The translations under genes were made by a program, and so were the position numbers. From Cellvibrio polysaccharolyticus (GTDB lineage Bacteria > Pseudomonadota > Gammaproteobacteria > Pseudomonadales > Cellvibrionaceae), in contig NZ_PRDL01000001.1 in assembly GCF_015182315.1 (NCBI RefSeq), positions 3,286,001 to 3,350,000 of the forward strand: a stretch of 64,000 nucleotides of DNA. The letters are read 5' to 3'. The notes beneath the pieces were generated by a model. The model ran no database searches and was not told where the DNA came from. It saw only the letters and a list, made by a program, of their open reading frames with translations. Shown here piece by piece: positions 28,272-38,060 of the stretch. Every line of letters begins with the position of its first letter. The first letter of the stretch is position 1.

Positions 28272-29708
28272 TTAACGGGCGCCCGAAGCAGGACCAATAA
28301 AGCTGGTGGAGTGGGAAGCCCGAACATCCGGGTTCTCCCGTGACTGCACCGTGATGATGATTGGCGTCTGCACATCTTTCAGTTCACTGCGTTTAACGGT
28401 TACCCGCACAGGAACCGTAAGGATATCACCTTCTGCCACTTCACTTGGGCGATAGCCCTTGAGTTCGAAGCTATAACTTCCGGTAACCGCCACATCAAAG
28501 ACATGGCCATGACGGTCCATGTTGTTGATTTTGATGGTGTAGACGTTCTGGATTTCATCACCGGCGACGCGATACATGCGCACGCCCCTGTCTCTCAGTA
28601 CCTCCATACCCACCGGCACACGGGTGGAGATGGTGTAAACAAAGACACTGATCATCGCCAGCAAAATAAATGCATAACCCACCAGGCGCGGACGGAAGAC
28701 GTTGCTTTTGCCGGTTTCGATGGCTTCTTCGGTGGTGAAGCTGATCAGGCCGCGCTCGTAACCCATTTTGTCCATCACGGTATTACAGGCGTCAACGCAG
28801 AGGCCGCAATCAATACAATCCGGCTGCAACCCGTCGCGGATATCAATATCCACCGGGCACACCTGAACGCACCAGGAACAGTCGATACAATCGCCCAGTC
28901 CTTTTGCCTTGTAGTCTTCATTGGGTTTGCGCGGGCCGCGATTTTCGCCGCGCTTGTAGTTATAAAACACGGTCAGGGTGTCGCGGTCGTACATCACTGA
29001 CTGGAAGCGGGCATAAGGGCACATGTATTTACACACCTGCTCGCGCAGGAAGCCGGCGTTCATGTAAGTCGCCCCGGCAAAAAAGACCACCCAGAATGCC
29101 GGTGCCAGATCGGACTGGAAGGTCACCAGGTCATAAATCAGGCCGCGAATCGGGAAAAAGTAACCCACGAAGGTCAGCGCGGTAATCAGCGAAATCGCCA
29201 GCCAGATGGTGTGCGTGCCGGTCTTGCGCAGGATTTTTTCTGCATTCCAGGGGCCGGCATCAAGCTTCATACGCTTGTTCCGATCGCCCTGACAAAAGTG
29301 TTCCGCCCAGATAAACATCTGCGTCCATACGGTTTGCGGACAGGTAAAACCACACCACACACGCCCCACCAGCACGGTGACAGTAAAGAGCGCAAAAGCG
29401 GCGATAATCAGCAAAAACGCCAGCAACATGCCGTCATGCGGCCAGAAGGTCAACGAAAGGATATGAAACTTGCGCTCGGGCAAATCAAACAACATGGCGG
29501 GCCGGCCATCGATGACCAACCAGGGCATCAACAAATAGCCCAGCAAGAGAGGAATACCGGTGTAACGTCGCAAGCGTTGGTAAAAGCCGGTGATGCGACG
29601 GGTATAGATTTTGTCGGCAGCTTCGTAGAGGTTTACGTAGCGAATTTCGTTGGCGGGGTCCTGATGCTGGACGGTGTTTTTTGAAGATGTCTCTGGTTTA
29701 TCGCTCAA
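28272..29708 (-). CDS. ccoG: Cytochrome c oxidase accessory protein CcoG/FixG/RdxA (Fe-S protein)
   Basis: The 478-residue membrane protein has about five helices and two 4Fe-4S ferredoxin motifs, CIDCSWCVQVCP (about 271) and CIDCGLCVDACNT (about 297), plus conserved CGFTCPQTVW (about 118) and REQVCKYMCPYARFQ. The C-terminal part (from about 370) is a periplasmic Ig-like domain. CcoG is reported to reduce Cu(II) to Cu(I) for cbb3 oxidase assembly. It is the first gene of the assembly group, separated from ccoP by 253 bases containing a terminator-like hairpin (29742-29779). Confidence 0.95.
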   Translation of the reverse strand: MSDKPETSSKNTVQHQDPANEIRYVNLYEAADKIYTRRITGFYQRLRRYTGIPLLLGYLLMPWLVIDGRPAMLFDLPERKFHILSLTFWPHDGMLLAFLLIIAAFALFTVTVLVGRVWCGFTCPQTVWTQMFIWAEHFCQGDRNKRMKLDAGPWNAEKILRKTGTHTIWLAISLITALTFVGYFFPIRGLIYDLVTFQSDLAPAFWVVFFAGATYMNAGFLREQVCKYMCPYARFQSVMYDRDTLTVFYNYKRGENRGPRKPNEDYKAKGLGDCIDCSWCVQVCPVDIDIRDGLQPDCIDCGLCVDACNTVMDKMGYERGLISFTTEEAIETGKSNVFRPRLVGYAFILLAMISVFVYTISTRVPVGMEVLRDRGVRMYRVAGDEIQNVYTIKINNMDRHGHVFDVAVTGSYSFELKGYRPSEVAEGDILTVPVRVTVKRSELKDVQTPIIITVQSRENPDVRASHSTSFIGPASGAR

Positions 29709-29741
29709 GGGAAAAACCTCGCAGGAAGAGAGATAACAGCT

Positions 29742-29779
29742 GAAAAAAAAGGGAAAAGAAAAAATGTTTTCTTTTCCCT
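29742..29779 (-). terminator. Terminator between ccoP and ccoG
   Basis: A 13-bp stem (29750-29762 with 29767-29779, AGGGAAAAGAAAA, loop 4) is followed on the minus strand by eight T. It lies after ccoNOQP and ahead of ccoG, so it probably ends or attenuates the structural-subunit transcript. Confidence 0.8.
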
Positions 29780-29961
29780 CTCTTATCTTTTTAACACTTG
29801 CTCCTACGGAACCTGCCTCGAATCGTGCAGGCCGCGGTCAAGAATGACGATCACTGAAAGATGCATTTTACATGCATTAAATGGTAATTTTCCAGCGATT
29901 TTCAAGGCCTGCGGCCAGCAAATATCAATTCCTCAGCGAATTCCTGTAATGCACTGCAGCG

Positions 29962-30864
29962 TTATTCCGCATCCTCAAGGGACAGGCTGTAAACATAAGC
30001 AGCCAACAGATGGATACGCTCCTCTTTCAGCAGTTCCTGCTGTGCAGGCATCATGCCGTTACGGCCCTGACGGATGGTTTGACGGATTTCGTGTGGCTCA
30101 CCGCCGTATAACCAGATGTTGTCAGTCAGATTAGGCGCGCCCAGTAACTGATTACCTTTACCGTCTACGCCGTGGCAAACCGCACAGTTGGTAACAAACA
30201 ATTGCTCACCCGCCGTACTTTTAACATCATCATGCTCGCTACCGGACAGCGACAGTACATATTCAGTGACGTTGGTAATGCCGGTTTCACCCAAAATGGC
30301 AGACCAGGCGGGCATTGCTGCCTGACGACCATGAAGAATGGTCTCCTTGATCTTTTCCGGGGTACCGCCCCACAGCCAATCGTCATCTGTCAGGTTAGGG
30401 AAACCGAAGTTACCACCACCGTCAGCACCGTGGCACACCGCACAGTTGTTGGCGAACAGACGCAAGCCCATTCTCATCGCTGCCGGATCACGCGCCAGTT
30501 GTTCAATAGGCGTGTTGGCATAGATACCAAACTGTTCTGCGTAACGGGCATCTGCCTGCTGTTGATGGCCACGCAATTCTTTTACCGACGTCCAGCCGGA
30601 AACACCTTTCCAGTCACCCAGACCCGGGAAAACAATCAGATAGCCAATGGCAAAGATGAAAGTGCCGATAAACAGGTAGAACCACCAGCGAGGCAGCGGG
30701 TTATCGTACTCTTCAATACCGTCGTAAGAGTGACCGGTAGTCCGGTTCTCTTCCTGATCCTGATCGCTAACAGCAACTTTACTGTTGGCCAGCAGAACCC
30801 ATAACAACAACGCAAGGTTGGTCAGGGTTAAACCGATAATCCAAAAATTCCAAAATATACCCAT
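29962..30864 (-). CDS. ccoP: cbb3-type cytochrome c oxidase subunit III, diheme CcoP
   Basis: CcoP is the membrane-anchored diheme cytochrome c that passes electrons to CcoO and CcoN. The 300-residue protein has two N-terminal helices (about 5-25 and 60-80), with the conserved YDGIEEYDNPLPRWW between them, and two cytochrome c domains with CAVCH at about 138 and 224. Methionine ligands are visible in QAAMPAW and NGMMPAQ. The length is typical. It starts 2 bases after the ccoQ stop, within ccoNOQP. Confidence 0.96.
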   Translation of the reverse strand: MGIFWNFWIIGLTLTNLALLLWVLLANSKVAVSDQDQEENRTTGHSYDGIEEYDNPLPRWWFYLFIGTFIFAIGYLIVFPGLGDWKGVSGWTSVKELRGHQQQADARYAEQFGIYANTPIEQLARDPAAMRMGLRLFANNCAVCHGADGGGNFGFPNLTDDDWLWGGTPEKIKETILHGRQAAMPAWSAILGETGITNVTEYVLSLSGSEHDDVKSTAGEQLFVTNCAVCHGVDGKGNQLLGAPNLTDNIWLYGGEPHEIRQTIRQGRNGMMPAQQELLKEERIHLLAAYVYSLSLEDAE

Positions 30865-30866
30865 GC

Positions 30867-31067
30867 TTATTTCCGCCCTGCTTCATCATCATCGGGATGA
30901 TGTTGATCATTCTGTTTGTGTTGCTCTTCATCATCGTCGGCAAAAGGAAGGTTGGCGTCGTCACGAAAGCGACCCTTCCTTTTAGGCGCGAACGCCCACC
31001 AGCAAACTCCGATGAAGGCAATCGTTACCAAAACTGTGGAGATGGCGCCAAGCGTTCCCTGGTCCAT
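30867..31067 (-). CDS. ccoQ: cbb3-type oxidase small subunit CcoQ/FixQ
   Basis: This 66-residue protein has one membrane helix (about 4-26), the conserved WWAFAPKRKGRFRDDANLPFADDDE stretch (in sections) and a hydrophilic acidic/His tail. I start it at the ATG at 31067, two codons inside a possible TTG start that would overlap the end of ccoO. CcoQ stabilises the cbb3 complex. Confidence 0.92.
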   Translation of the reverse strand: MDQGTLGAISTVLVTIAFIGVCWWAFAPKRKGRFRDDANLPFADDDEEQHKQNDQHHPDDDEAGRK

Positions 31068-31069
31068 AA

Positions 31070-31681
31070 TCAACGTTTCTCTTTAAGCAGTATTCCAAGT
31101 TGCTGCAGGTAAGCAACCAGCGCATCCATCTCGGTAACACCTTCAACAGCTGCTCGGGCACCGTCGATATCATCATCGGTATAAGGCACACCGACACGGC
31201 GCAGGGCACGCATTTTGGCAGCGGTGTGCTTGCCATCCAACTTGTTGTCATACAACCATGGGAAGGCAGGCATGTTCGATTCCGGTACCACGATACGCGG
31301 GTTGAACAAGTGCACCTTGTGCCAGTCATCTGAATAACGACCACCTACACGGGCCAAATCCGGACCGGTACGCTTGGAGCCCCACAGGAAGGGATGCTCA
31401 TAAACAGATTCACCGGCAACTGAATAGTGACCGTAACGCTCAACCTCGGCACGCAATGGACGAACCATTTGCGTGTGACATACGTGACAACCTTCGCGAA
31501 TATAGATATCACGGCCTTCAAGGATCAACGCCGGCAGCGGCATCAGGCCTTCAACGGGCGTGGTTGTTTCTTTCAAAAAGAACTGCGGTACGATCTGAAC
31601 CAGACCACCGAAGCTGATGGCAACAATCACCAGCACAGTCATCAGACCAATATTTTTTTCTACTACATCATGACCTTTCAT
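31070..31681 (-). CDS. ccoO: cbb3-type cytochrome c oxidase subunit II, monoheme CcoO
   Basis: The 203-residue protein has an N-terminal membrane helix (about 11-33) and one c-type heme site, [15 protein letters not shown] (about residue 62), with the conserved [16 protein letters not shown] and [10 protein letters not shown] (Met ligand) blocks. It receives electrons from CcoP and delivers them to CcoN. It starts 11 bases after ccoN and is tightly coupled to ccoQ. Confidence 0.97.
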   Translation of the reverse strand: MKGHDVVEKNIGLMTVLVIVAISFGGLVQIVPQFFLKETTTPVEGLMPLPALILEGRDIYIREGCHVCHTQMVRPLRAEVERYGHYSVAGESVYEHPFLWGSKRTGPDLARVGGRYSDDWHKVHLFNPRIVVPESNMPAFPWLYDNKLDGKHTAAKMRALRRVGVPYTDDDIDGARAAVEGVTEMDALVAYLQQLGILLKEKR

Positions 31682-31692
31682 CGAATTTCCCC

Positions 31693-33147
31693 TTAAGCCG
31701 CCTGTGGAGCCGGAGCCACATTGGTATCCAATGCGACAGCATCAGGAGCCTTGGCTGTACGGTAGGTGTTATATCCCATCAGCAACATACCCGCGAGGAA
31801 GAACGCCCCGCCCAGGAAGCGGACAAAGTAGCCCGGGTAGCTGGCATCAACGGCCTCAACAAAGCTGTAAGTCAGGGTGCCGTCAGCATTAAATGCACGC
31901 CACATCAAACCTTGCATAATGCCGTTTACCCACATGGAAGCGATGTACAAAACAGTACCGATGGTAGCCAGCCAGAAGTGGATATTTACCCACGCCACGC
32001 TATACATGTGCTTGCGTCCGTAAAGGATTGGCAACAGGTGATACACCGCACCGATACTGATCATAGCTACCCAGCCGAGCGCACCGGCGTGTACGTGAGC
32101 AATGGTCCAGTCAGTGTTGTGTGACAAGGCGTTAACGGTTTTGATGGACATCATCGGGCCTTCAAAGGTCGACATACCGTAGAACGACAGGGAAACCACC
32201 AGGAAGCGCAGTGTCGGGTCGGTACGCAGTTTGTGCCAGGCACCGGACAGCGTCATAACACCGTTGATCATACCGCCCCAGCTTGGCGCCAGCAGAATCA
32301 GGGACATCACCATACCGAGGCTTTGAGTCCAATCCGGCAGTGCGGAGTAATGCAAGTGGTGAGCACCAGCCCAGATGTACAGGGAGATCAGCGCCCAGAA
32401 GTGAACGATAGAGAGCTGGTAAGAATAAACCGGACGACCCGCTTGCTTGGGTACGAAGTAATACATCATGCCGAGGAAGCCGGCAGTCAGGAAGAAACCT
32501 ACCGCATTGTGGCCATACCACCATTGCACCATTGCATCGGCAGCACCGGCGTAAGCAGAATAGGACTTGGTCAAGCTAACCGGCGTAAAGGCACTGTTAA
32601 CGATATGCAACACCGCAATCGTCAGAATAAAACCACCGTAAAACCAGTTAGCGACGTAGATGTGGTCGGTGCTGCGCTTGACGATAGTGCCGAAGAAAAC
32701 CACTGCGTAGGAAATCCAGACAACCGCAATCAGAATATCAATTGGCCACTCCAGCTCCGCGTATTCCTTGGCGCTGGTGTAACCCAGGGGCAAAGTAATA
32801 ATGGCCAGAATAATAACCAGTTGCCATCCCCAGAAGGTGAACGGCACCAGCCAGCCACCGAAAAGATTGGCCTGACAGGTACGCTGCACAACGTAGTAAG
32901 AGGTACCAAACAACGCACAACCACCAAACGCGAAAATTACCGCATTGGTGTGCAGAGGACGCAAGCGACCGAAGTGAGTGTAAGGTTGGAAAATATCATT
33001 CAACTCAGGCCAGAACAGCTGAGCGGCGATAAGCACTCCGATAGCCATACCGACCACACCCCAGACGATGGTCATAATGGCGAATTGGCGTACTATCTTG
33101 TAGTTATAGACCGGACGGTCATTGGCGGCAGCCACATTACTACTCAT
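31693..33147 (-). CDS. ccoN: cbb3-type cytochrome c oxidase subunit I, CcoN
   Basis: CcoN is the catalytic heme-copper subunit that reduces O2 at high affinity. The 484-residue protein has twelve membrane helices and the heme/CuB histidines: [11 protein letters not shown] near residue 65, [11 protein letters not shown] (CuB His and the cross-linked Tyr region), WAGAHHLHY (two CuB His) and the C-terminal HAGALGW...HLLPILYG pair. The ATG at 33147 has AGGA eight bases upstream. It leads the ccoNOQP operon, with the ANR/FNR box at 33276-33289 in front. Confidence 0.97.
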   Translation of the reverse strand: MSSNVAAANDRPVYNYKIVRQFAIMTIVWGVVGMAIGVLIAAQLFWPELNDIFQPYTHFGRLRPLHTNAVIFAFGGCALFGTSYYVVQRTCQANLFGGWLVPFTFWGWQLVIILAIITLPLGYTSAKEYAELEWPIDILIAVVWISYAVVFFGTIVKRSTDHIYVANWFYGGFILTIAVLHIVNSAFTPVSLTKSYSAYAGAADAMVQWWYGHNAVGFFLTAGFLGMMYYFVPKQAGRPVYSYQLSIVHFWALISLYIWAGAHHLHYSALPDWTQSLGMVMSLILLAPSWGGMINGVMTLSGAWHKLRTDPTLRFLVVSLSFYGMSTFEGPMMSIKTVNALSHNTDWTIAHVHAGALGWVAMISIGAVYHLLPILYGRKHMYSVAWVNIHFWLATIGTVLYIASMWVNGIMQGLMWRAFNADGTLTYSFVEAVDASYPGYFVRFLGGAFFLAGMLLMGYNTYRTAKAPDAVALDTNVAPAPQAA

Positions 33148-33275
33148 AGGACATTCCTAGCGACAATTTAAAAACTGAAAACGAATCGAACCGATTCGGG
33201 CATAGCCGAGATCGGATCTCCGCAGTTGCCTATGGCATGACTGTGGCATCTTCCGCCAAAATCCGACCGTCGGCT

Positions 33276-33289
33276 TTGATATTGATCAA
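33276..33289 (-). promoter_or_regulatory. ANR/FNR box upstream of ccoNOQP
   Basis: TTGAT-ATTG-ATCAA is a perfect match to the FNR/ANR consensus (TTGAT-N4-ATCAA), centred about 135 bases upstream of ccoN. If it acts at -41.5, transcription starts near 33241. It fits the usual low-oxygen induction of cbb3 oxidase. The 383-base gap 33148-33530 holds this site, the weaker site next to it and two hairpins; no gene is seen. Confidence 0.8.
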
Positions 33290-33301
33290 TTTACCTAAAA
33301 A

Positions 33302-33315
33302 CAGATCAATATCAG
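33302..33315. promoter_or_regulatory. Second, degenerate FNR-like half-site pair
   Basis: The central GATCAATATC (33304-33313) is the exact inverse complement of GATATTGATC in the box at 33276-33289. Read as TTGAT-N4-ATCAA it matches 7 of 10 positions. It could be a second weak ANR site or part of a hairpin with the first. Confidence 0.35.
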
Positions 33316-33385
33316 AAACTTGCAGACTGTCTTCACAATGCCATAAGCGATGCGCCTGCCCATTAAACTGAATGAGCAAACGACC

Positions 33386-33405
33386 ACAGGCGCCCAGGCG
33401 CCTGT
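33386..33405. other. Perfect inverted repeat between ccoN and argG
   Basis: ACAGGCGCC-CA-GGCGCCTGT is a 9-bp perfect inverted repeat with a 2-base centre. It lacks a T-run. It may be an operator or a transcript-end hairpin. Confidence 0.35.
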
Positions 33406-33482
33406 CCTATAGCATCGGAGTCTTTGCAGCGATCACAGGAGGGTCACTGAAAGCCAAAAGACAATCCCGGGATATAGCTAAA

Positions 33483-33506
33483 CCCGGAAATCATCCAACT
33501 TCCGGG
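33483..33506 (-). terminator. Probable terminator of argG
   Basis: The stem CCCGGAA/TTCCGGG with a 10-base loop starts 25 bases after the argG stop on the minus strand, followed by only three T. Confidence 0.45.
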
Positions 33507-33530
33507 CTAAATATCCATATCTGAGAACAA

Positions 33531-34748
33531 TCAGAACAGCGAACGGCCTTTGTTGGCAGCAATACGCATACGCAGCGCATTGAGCTTGATAAAGCCTTCG
33601 GCATCTTTCTGGTTGTAGGCACCAGCATCATCTTCAAAGGTGGCGACTTTTTCGTCGAACAGGCTGTCAGCAGAGCGACGACCCACAACGTGTACAGCAC
33701 CTTTATAGAGTTTGACGCGTACTTCACCGTTTACAAACTGCTGTGACTCGTCGATAGCCGTTTGCAGCATTTTGCGCTCCGGGCTCCACCAGTAACCGTT
33801 GTAAATCATTTCGGCGTAGCGTGGCATCAAGCTGTCTTTCAAATGCGCCACTTCGCGGTCCAGAGTAATAGACTCAATCGCGCGGTGTGCCTTCAGCAAA
33901 ATGGTACCGCCGGGGGTTTCGTAGCAACCGCGAGACTTCATGCCCACGTAACGGTTTTCCACGATATCCAGACGACCTACACCATTCGCACCACCCAGCT
34001 CGTTCAAACGCGCCAGAATGGTAGCCGGTGACAAACGTTCGCCATTGATAGCAACCGCATCGCCTTTTTCATAGGTCAGGTCGATGTAGGTAGCCACGTC
34101 CGGTGCAGCTTCCGGAGAAACACTCCAGCGCCACATATCATCTTCAGCTTCGGTCCATGGGTTTTCCAGCACGCCGCCCTCGTAAGAGATGTGCAGCAAG
34201 TTGGCATCCATAGAATAAGGGGATTTTTTCTTTTTGTTGAAATCCACCGGAATATTGTGCTTCTCACAGTACGTCATCAGGGTTTCGCGGGAAGTCAGAT
34301 CCCACTCACGCCATGGCGCAATCACTTTAATTCCTGGTTTAAGCGCATAAGCTCCCAGTTCGAAACGAACCTGATCATTGCCTTTGCCGGTAGCACCATG
34401 AGAAATGGCGTCGGCACCAACTTCGTTGGCAATTTCAATCAGACGTTTGGCGATCAGAGGGCGCGCAATGGAGGTACCGAGCAAGTACTCACCTTCATAG
34501 ATGGTATTGGCACGGAACATAGGGAATACGAAATCGCGAACAAATTCTTCACGCAGATCGTCGATGTAGATTTGTTTAACACCCAAAGCCTGAGCCTTGG
34601 CACGGGCTGGCTCCACTTCCTCACCCTGACCAATATCAGCGGTAAATGTAACAACTTCGCAATCGTAATTTTCCTGCAACCATTTAACGATTACGGAGGT
34701 GTCCAGGCCACCCGAATAGGCCAGAACCACTTTTTTGATGGATGACAT
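33531..34748 (-). CDS. argG: Argininosuccinate synthase
   Basis: ArgG joins citrulline and aspartate with ATP in arginine synthesis. I place the start at 34748 ([18 protein letters not shown], with GGAG six bases upstream), giving 405 residues; the frame is open to 34847 but that extension is not family-like. The ATP-pyrophosphatase P-loop AYSGGLDTS (residues 9-17) is present, with [13 protein letters not shown] and the C-terminal [14 protein letters not shown]. The length is the usual one for the bacterial enzyme. It is monocistronic. Confidence 0.97.
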   Translation of the reverse strand: MSSIKKVVLAYSGGLDTSVIVKWLQENYDCEVVTFTADIGQGEEVEPARAKAQALGVKQIYIDDLREEFVRDFVFPMFRANTIYEGEYLLGTSIARPLIAKRLIEIANEVGADAISHGATGKGNDQVRFELGAYALKPGIKVIAPWREWDLTSRETLMTYCEKHNIPVDFNKKKKSPYSMDANLLHISYEGGVLENPWTEAEDDMWRWSVSPEAAPDVATYIDLTYEKGDAVAINGERLSPATILARLNELGGANGVGRLDIVENRYVGMKSRGCYETPGGTILLKAHRAIESITLDREVAHLKDSLMPRYAEMIYNGYWWSPERKMLQTAIDESQQFVNGEVRVKLYKGAVHVVGRRSADSLFDEKVATFEDDAGAYNQKDAEGFIKLNALRMRIAANKGRSLF

Positions 34749-34982
34749 AGGGAGCTCCCACGAGAATTCTGTTTGTAAATACGGCGTAAACCACGGGTGA
34801 ATCAGCGCGCAGGATTGTACTCGTAAAAATAACAAATTCCCACACACTCGTTAAGGATTCGTTGTTTTTTCCTGTTTAAACAGGCATATGGTAAACCTTC
34901 TCATTTAACCAGCCACGAGGCGGCATCTTTTATAACCATGCCAATGCGGCATAAGCTGCCCTGGTAAAATCCGCTATCAATG

Positions 34983-36473
34983 TTACAAATAAAGCCGTGG
35001 ATCGCCACCTGCCATCCGCAACTTTTCTTCAGCCCACACCTGCAACTGTTGCAGCAATATTAGCCGGGCCTCGTCAGACACTTGCAACCGCGACTGCGCC
35101 AGCCGCTCGGCAAACGCTGGCCAGGCAATGCTCGCCCCGGCGGCCGGGTCTGTCAGCCGCTGATAGCAGAACTGCTGCCAGCGCTGCTGCTCTTCAGCCG
35201 AGAGCGTATGCGGATAGTTTCGTGCGCGGTAGCGAAATAAAAGCTCGGGCAGCCGGGCATCTTCAAACGGAAAATCCGCTTGTGCCAACCCCTCGGGGGC
35301 CGATAGCCGCACAGCTTTCATCAGCCGTTTGTCGGCATCACTGAAAAAGCCGCCGCTGTAGAGCATTTGCTCGGGATCAGTGCGCGGAGCAAATTCCCCC
35401 ATGGCATAGAGCGCCGCCAGCTTTTCCCGTAGCGCCGTACCCTCAAAAAGCGATAGCTGATTAAAGACCTGCCAATGACGCTCGCACCGCCCACGATCCA
35501 GCCCCAGCCGCTGCGCCGTGCTGGCATCCAGCATCGTCAGCGGCAGAATCATCGGGGTTTTATTCAGGTGAATTTCTTTCAGCGCCAGTCGTTCCTGCCC
35601 GGCAGGGAGGTCTTCCTGCCTAACATAAAGCCGTGCGTGCAATTCCTCCGCCGAAAAATTCAACAAGTCAGCAGGGTCAGAAGAGAGATTAAAAGCAATC
35701 ACACTGTTTTTGTTGGCGGGGTGCAACGCCAACGGCAACATCACCGCCGCATTGCCCTGCCCGGCCGAAAATCGGGAAGAAATATGCAATACCGGCTTGC
35801 TACCATCAATATCAATAAGGCTGTTGGCGAAACGCTTGTCCCGCAGGCGCCAGGCAAAGTCGTAGAGCCTGGGTTGCCGCTCCTTCACCAGACGAGCCAA
35901 GGCGATGGTGGCATAGACATCCGATAAGGCATCATGCGCATGCCCGTGCTCAAGACGGTTGGCTTTGGTCAGCATCTCAAGCTTGAAGCAGGGCGTGCCG
36001 TCTTCGTAATCGGGCCAGTTAATGCCTTCCGGGCGCAGAGCTCGCGTCATACGTACCATATCAATGATGTCCCAGCGGGAATTGCCGTTTTTCCACTCCC
36101 GCTCATAAGGGTCATAGAAATTGCGGTACAGCGCGTAACGCGTTACTTCATCATCGAAACGAATCGAGTTGTAGCCTGCACCGCAGGTTCCGGGCCGACT
36201 CAACTCTGCAGCAATGCGAGATACGAACGCAGCCTCGGCAAGCCCCTGTGCTTCTGCCACCTGCGGCGACAAACCGGTAACCAGACAAGCCTCCGGTTTG
36301 GGCAACACATCCGGAGCCGGCTTGCAGTACATCATCAGCGGGTCACCGATAATATTCAAATCGGTATCGGTACGCACGCCCGCAAACTGCGACGGACGGT
36401 CCTGGGACGGCACTTCACCCCAGGTTTCGTAGTCATGCCAATAGAGTGTTGTTTGCTGCGATGTCGAGGCCAC
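34983..36473 (-). CDS. sbcB: Exodeoxyribonuclease I
   Basis: ExoI degrades single-stranded DNA 3' to 5' and takes part in recombination and mismatch repair. The DEDDh exonuclease begins at LYWHDYETWGEVPSQDRPSQF, so the frame that stays open to 36617 is too long. The GTG at 36473, preceded by AGGGAGGG, gives 496 residues, close to the family length of about 475. Other catalytic pieces are GYNSIRFDDEVTRY (ExoII) and AHDALSDVYATIALA (ExoIII, H..D). The C-terminal SH3-like and helical parts are complete. It is divergent from the carbonic anhydrase gene. Confidence 0.92.
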   Translation of the reverse strand: MASTSQQTTLYWHDYETWGEVPSQDRPSQFAGVRTDTDLNIIGDPLMMYCKPAPDVLPKPEACLVTGLSPQVAEAQGLAEAAFVSRIAAELSRPGTCGAGYNSIRFDDEVTRYALYRNFYDPYEREWKNGNSRWDIIDMVRMTRALRPEGINWPDYEDGTPCFKLEMLTKANRLEHGHAHDALSDVYATIALARLVKERQPRLYDFAWRLRDKRFANSLIDIDGSKPVLHISSRFSAGQGNAAVMLPLALHPANKNSVIAFNLSSDPADLLNFSAEELHARLYVRQEDLPAGQERLALKEIHLNKTPMILPLTMLDASTAQRLGLDRGRCERHWQVFNQLSLFEGTALREKLAALYAMGEFAPRTDPEQMLYSGGFFSDADKRLMKAVRLSAPEGLAQADFPFEDARLPELLFRYRARNYPHTLSAEEQQRWQQFCYQRLTDPAAGASIAWPAFAERLAQSRLQVSDEARLILLQQLQVWAEEKLRMAGGDPRLYL

Positions 36474-36622
36474 ACGCCCTCCCTGCCCTGCAGATGAACC
36501 GATAGATTGCGGCACCTTAGCATTTGTCAGCCGCTTTGAAAAAGCGCCGCTTGCAACAAGGTTTGAGAGACATGCCCGGTTTGAAATATACTGCACGTCA
36601 TATATTCCGGACGACATTGACT

Positions 36623-37252
36623 ATGACTGATCTGAATCATCTCTTTGCCAATAACACTCGATGGGCAGAAACCATCAAATCGGAACAGCCCGAGTTCTTT
36701 TCAACCCTCTCCAAACAGCAAGCTCCCGAGTACCTGTGGATTGGCTGTTCGGACAGCCGGGTTCCCGCCAATGAAATCGTCGGGCTATTACCGGGAGAGC
36801 TATTCGTTCACCGTAATGTGGCCAACATTGTTATCAGTACCGATTTGAACTGCCTTTCGGTGATGCAATTTGCCGTGGAGTATCTGAAGGTCAAGCACAT
36901 TATGGTGACCGGGCATTACGCCTGCGGTGGCGTAAAAGCGGCGCTTGAAGGCAAGCAGTTGGGATTGGTGGACTACTGGGTGCGCAGCATCCGTGACGTG
37001 TACTTTGCCAACAAAGACCTGATTGACGGCATTTCTGATGACACCACCCGCCTGAATCATTTGTGCGAATTGAACGTGATGCAGCAGGTAGCCAATGTGT
37101 CGCATACCAATATCGTACAAAACGCCTGGAAGCGCGGCCAGGAACTTACCATTCATGGCTGGATTTACGGCCTTACCGATGGCCTGGTACGCAATTTAAT
37201 GGAGCCCATCGGCAGCATCGAACAGGTTCCCGAGCAGTATCGCGTTTATTAA
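36623..37252 (+). CDS. can: Beta-class carbonic anhydrase
   Basis: This cytosolic zinc enzyme interconverts CO2 and bicarbonate. It has 209 residues from the ATG at 36623 (MTDLNHLFANNTRWAE), matching the family N-terminus; an upstream start at 36524 would add non-conserved residues. Zinc ligands and the Asp/Arg dyad are in WIGCSDSRVPANEI and in VTGHYACGGVKAAL. The C-terminal GWIYGLTDGLVRNL is also typical of the E. coli Can type. It ends in a strong terminator. Confidence 0.95.
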   Translation: MTDLNHLFANNTRWAETIKSEQPEFFSTLSKQQAPEYLWIGCSDSRVPANEIVGLLPGELFVHRNVANIVISTDLNCLSVMQFAVEYLKVKHIMVTGHYACGGVKAALEGKQLGLVDYWVRSIRDVYFANKDLIDGISDDTTRLNHLCELNVMQQVANVSHTNIVQNAWKRGQELTIHGWIYGLTDGLVRNLMEPIGSIEQVPEQYRVY

Positions 37253-37274
37253 CTCACCGATTCCTGCAACCAAA

Positions 37275-37310
37275 TAGCAAAAAGGCGATGTTTCCATCGC
37301 CTTTTTGCTA
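37275..37310. terminator. Bidirectional rho-independent terminator
   Basis: The arms TAGCAAAAAGGCGATG and CATCGCCTTTTTGCTA form a 16-bp stem around TTTC, with A- and T-runs inside the arms. It separates the convergent carbonic anhydrase and pterin dehydratase genes. Confidence 0.9.
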
Positions 37311-37363
37311 TGGCCAACTAACGGACAAGATGGCAACGCGGCTGCCAATCCTGTCCGCTTTAC

Positions 37364-37738
37364 TTATTCGTCTACACGCTCACTAAAAAGGCGCTCTGTA
37401 CGGGCCGCCATAATGAAGTCATTGCGGTGCAAGCCTTTTACCTTGTGCGTCCACCACTCTACCCGCGCCTTACCCCATTCAACCAAAATAGCCGGATGGT
37501 GATTGGCACGCTCCGCCTGATCGGCAATCGCCCGCGTAAAAGCCAGCGCCTGCATAAAATTTTTGAACCGGTATTGGCGCGACAAAATCGACATGCCGTC
37601 CCGCTCAATCACCTGCCAGTCGGGCAACAGCCCGGAAAATTCCTCAATTTCTGCCGCTGTTAAGGCCGGGGTATCACCATGGCAAGGCTCACAGTCTCCG
37701 CTCACCAGGTCAACGGCATTTTTAGGTATTTGATTCAT
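37364..37738 (-). CDS. phhB: 4a-hydroxytetrahydrobiopterin dehydratase (pterin-4a-carbinolamine dehydratase)
   Basis: PhhB dehydrates 4a-hydroxytetrahydropterin, recycling the cofactor of phenylalanine hydroxylase; it can act more widely in pterin metabolism. The ATG at 37738 with GGAG eight bases upstream gives 124 residues. The active-site histidines are in ERANHHPAILVEW, followed by VEWWTHKVKGLHRNDF. No phenylalanine hydroxylase is seen nearby, so its partner must be elsewhere in the genome. Confidence 0.92.
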   Translation of the reverse strand: MNQIPKNAVDLVSGDCEPCHGDTPALTAAEIEEFSGLLPDWQVIERDGMSILSRQYRFKNFMQALAFTRAIADQAERANHHPAILVEWGKARVEWWTHKVKGLHRNDFIMAARTERLFSERVDE

Positions 37739-37974
37739 CAGCAACTCTCCACGCTTGTTATTGTTCCGCGCCCCTCAGTACAACAAAGAGCGCGCAATCA
37801 GGATTCAGTGTAACTGCTGACAACAGGGTTGCCGGAAAAGTTCGTCATTCGCCCACCAGCCACATCCAGCCCAAGGCTAAACGACCTACCGGCAGCGTTG
37901 CTCACCAAGGAAAGGTGCACAACCGCTACTCACCGGCCTGAAACCGCCCCTTACAACCTTTTATTACAGAAAAA

Positions 37975-38003
37975 ATGTCACATTTATAATTTAAGGATAT
38001 AAT
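37975..38003 (+). promoter_or_regulatory. Sigma-70-like promoter of yjdM
   Basis: ATGTCA (4 of 6), a 17-base spacer and a perfect TATAAT (37998-38003) give a start near 38010, about 50 bases before yjdM. The gap 37739-38060 (322 bases) holds nothing else recognisable. Confidence 0.5.
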
Positions 38004-38060
38004 TGCCGCTGTTTTCAATCCGGGTGATATTGCAAACCCCGCCGAACCAAAGAGAAACCC

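Noticed and set aside
32233..33171. 312-codon frame on the plus strand across ccoN
   Set aside because: It is antisense to ccoN, which is certain, and its composition is a mirror of the helical membrane protein.
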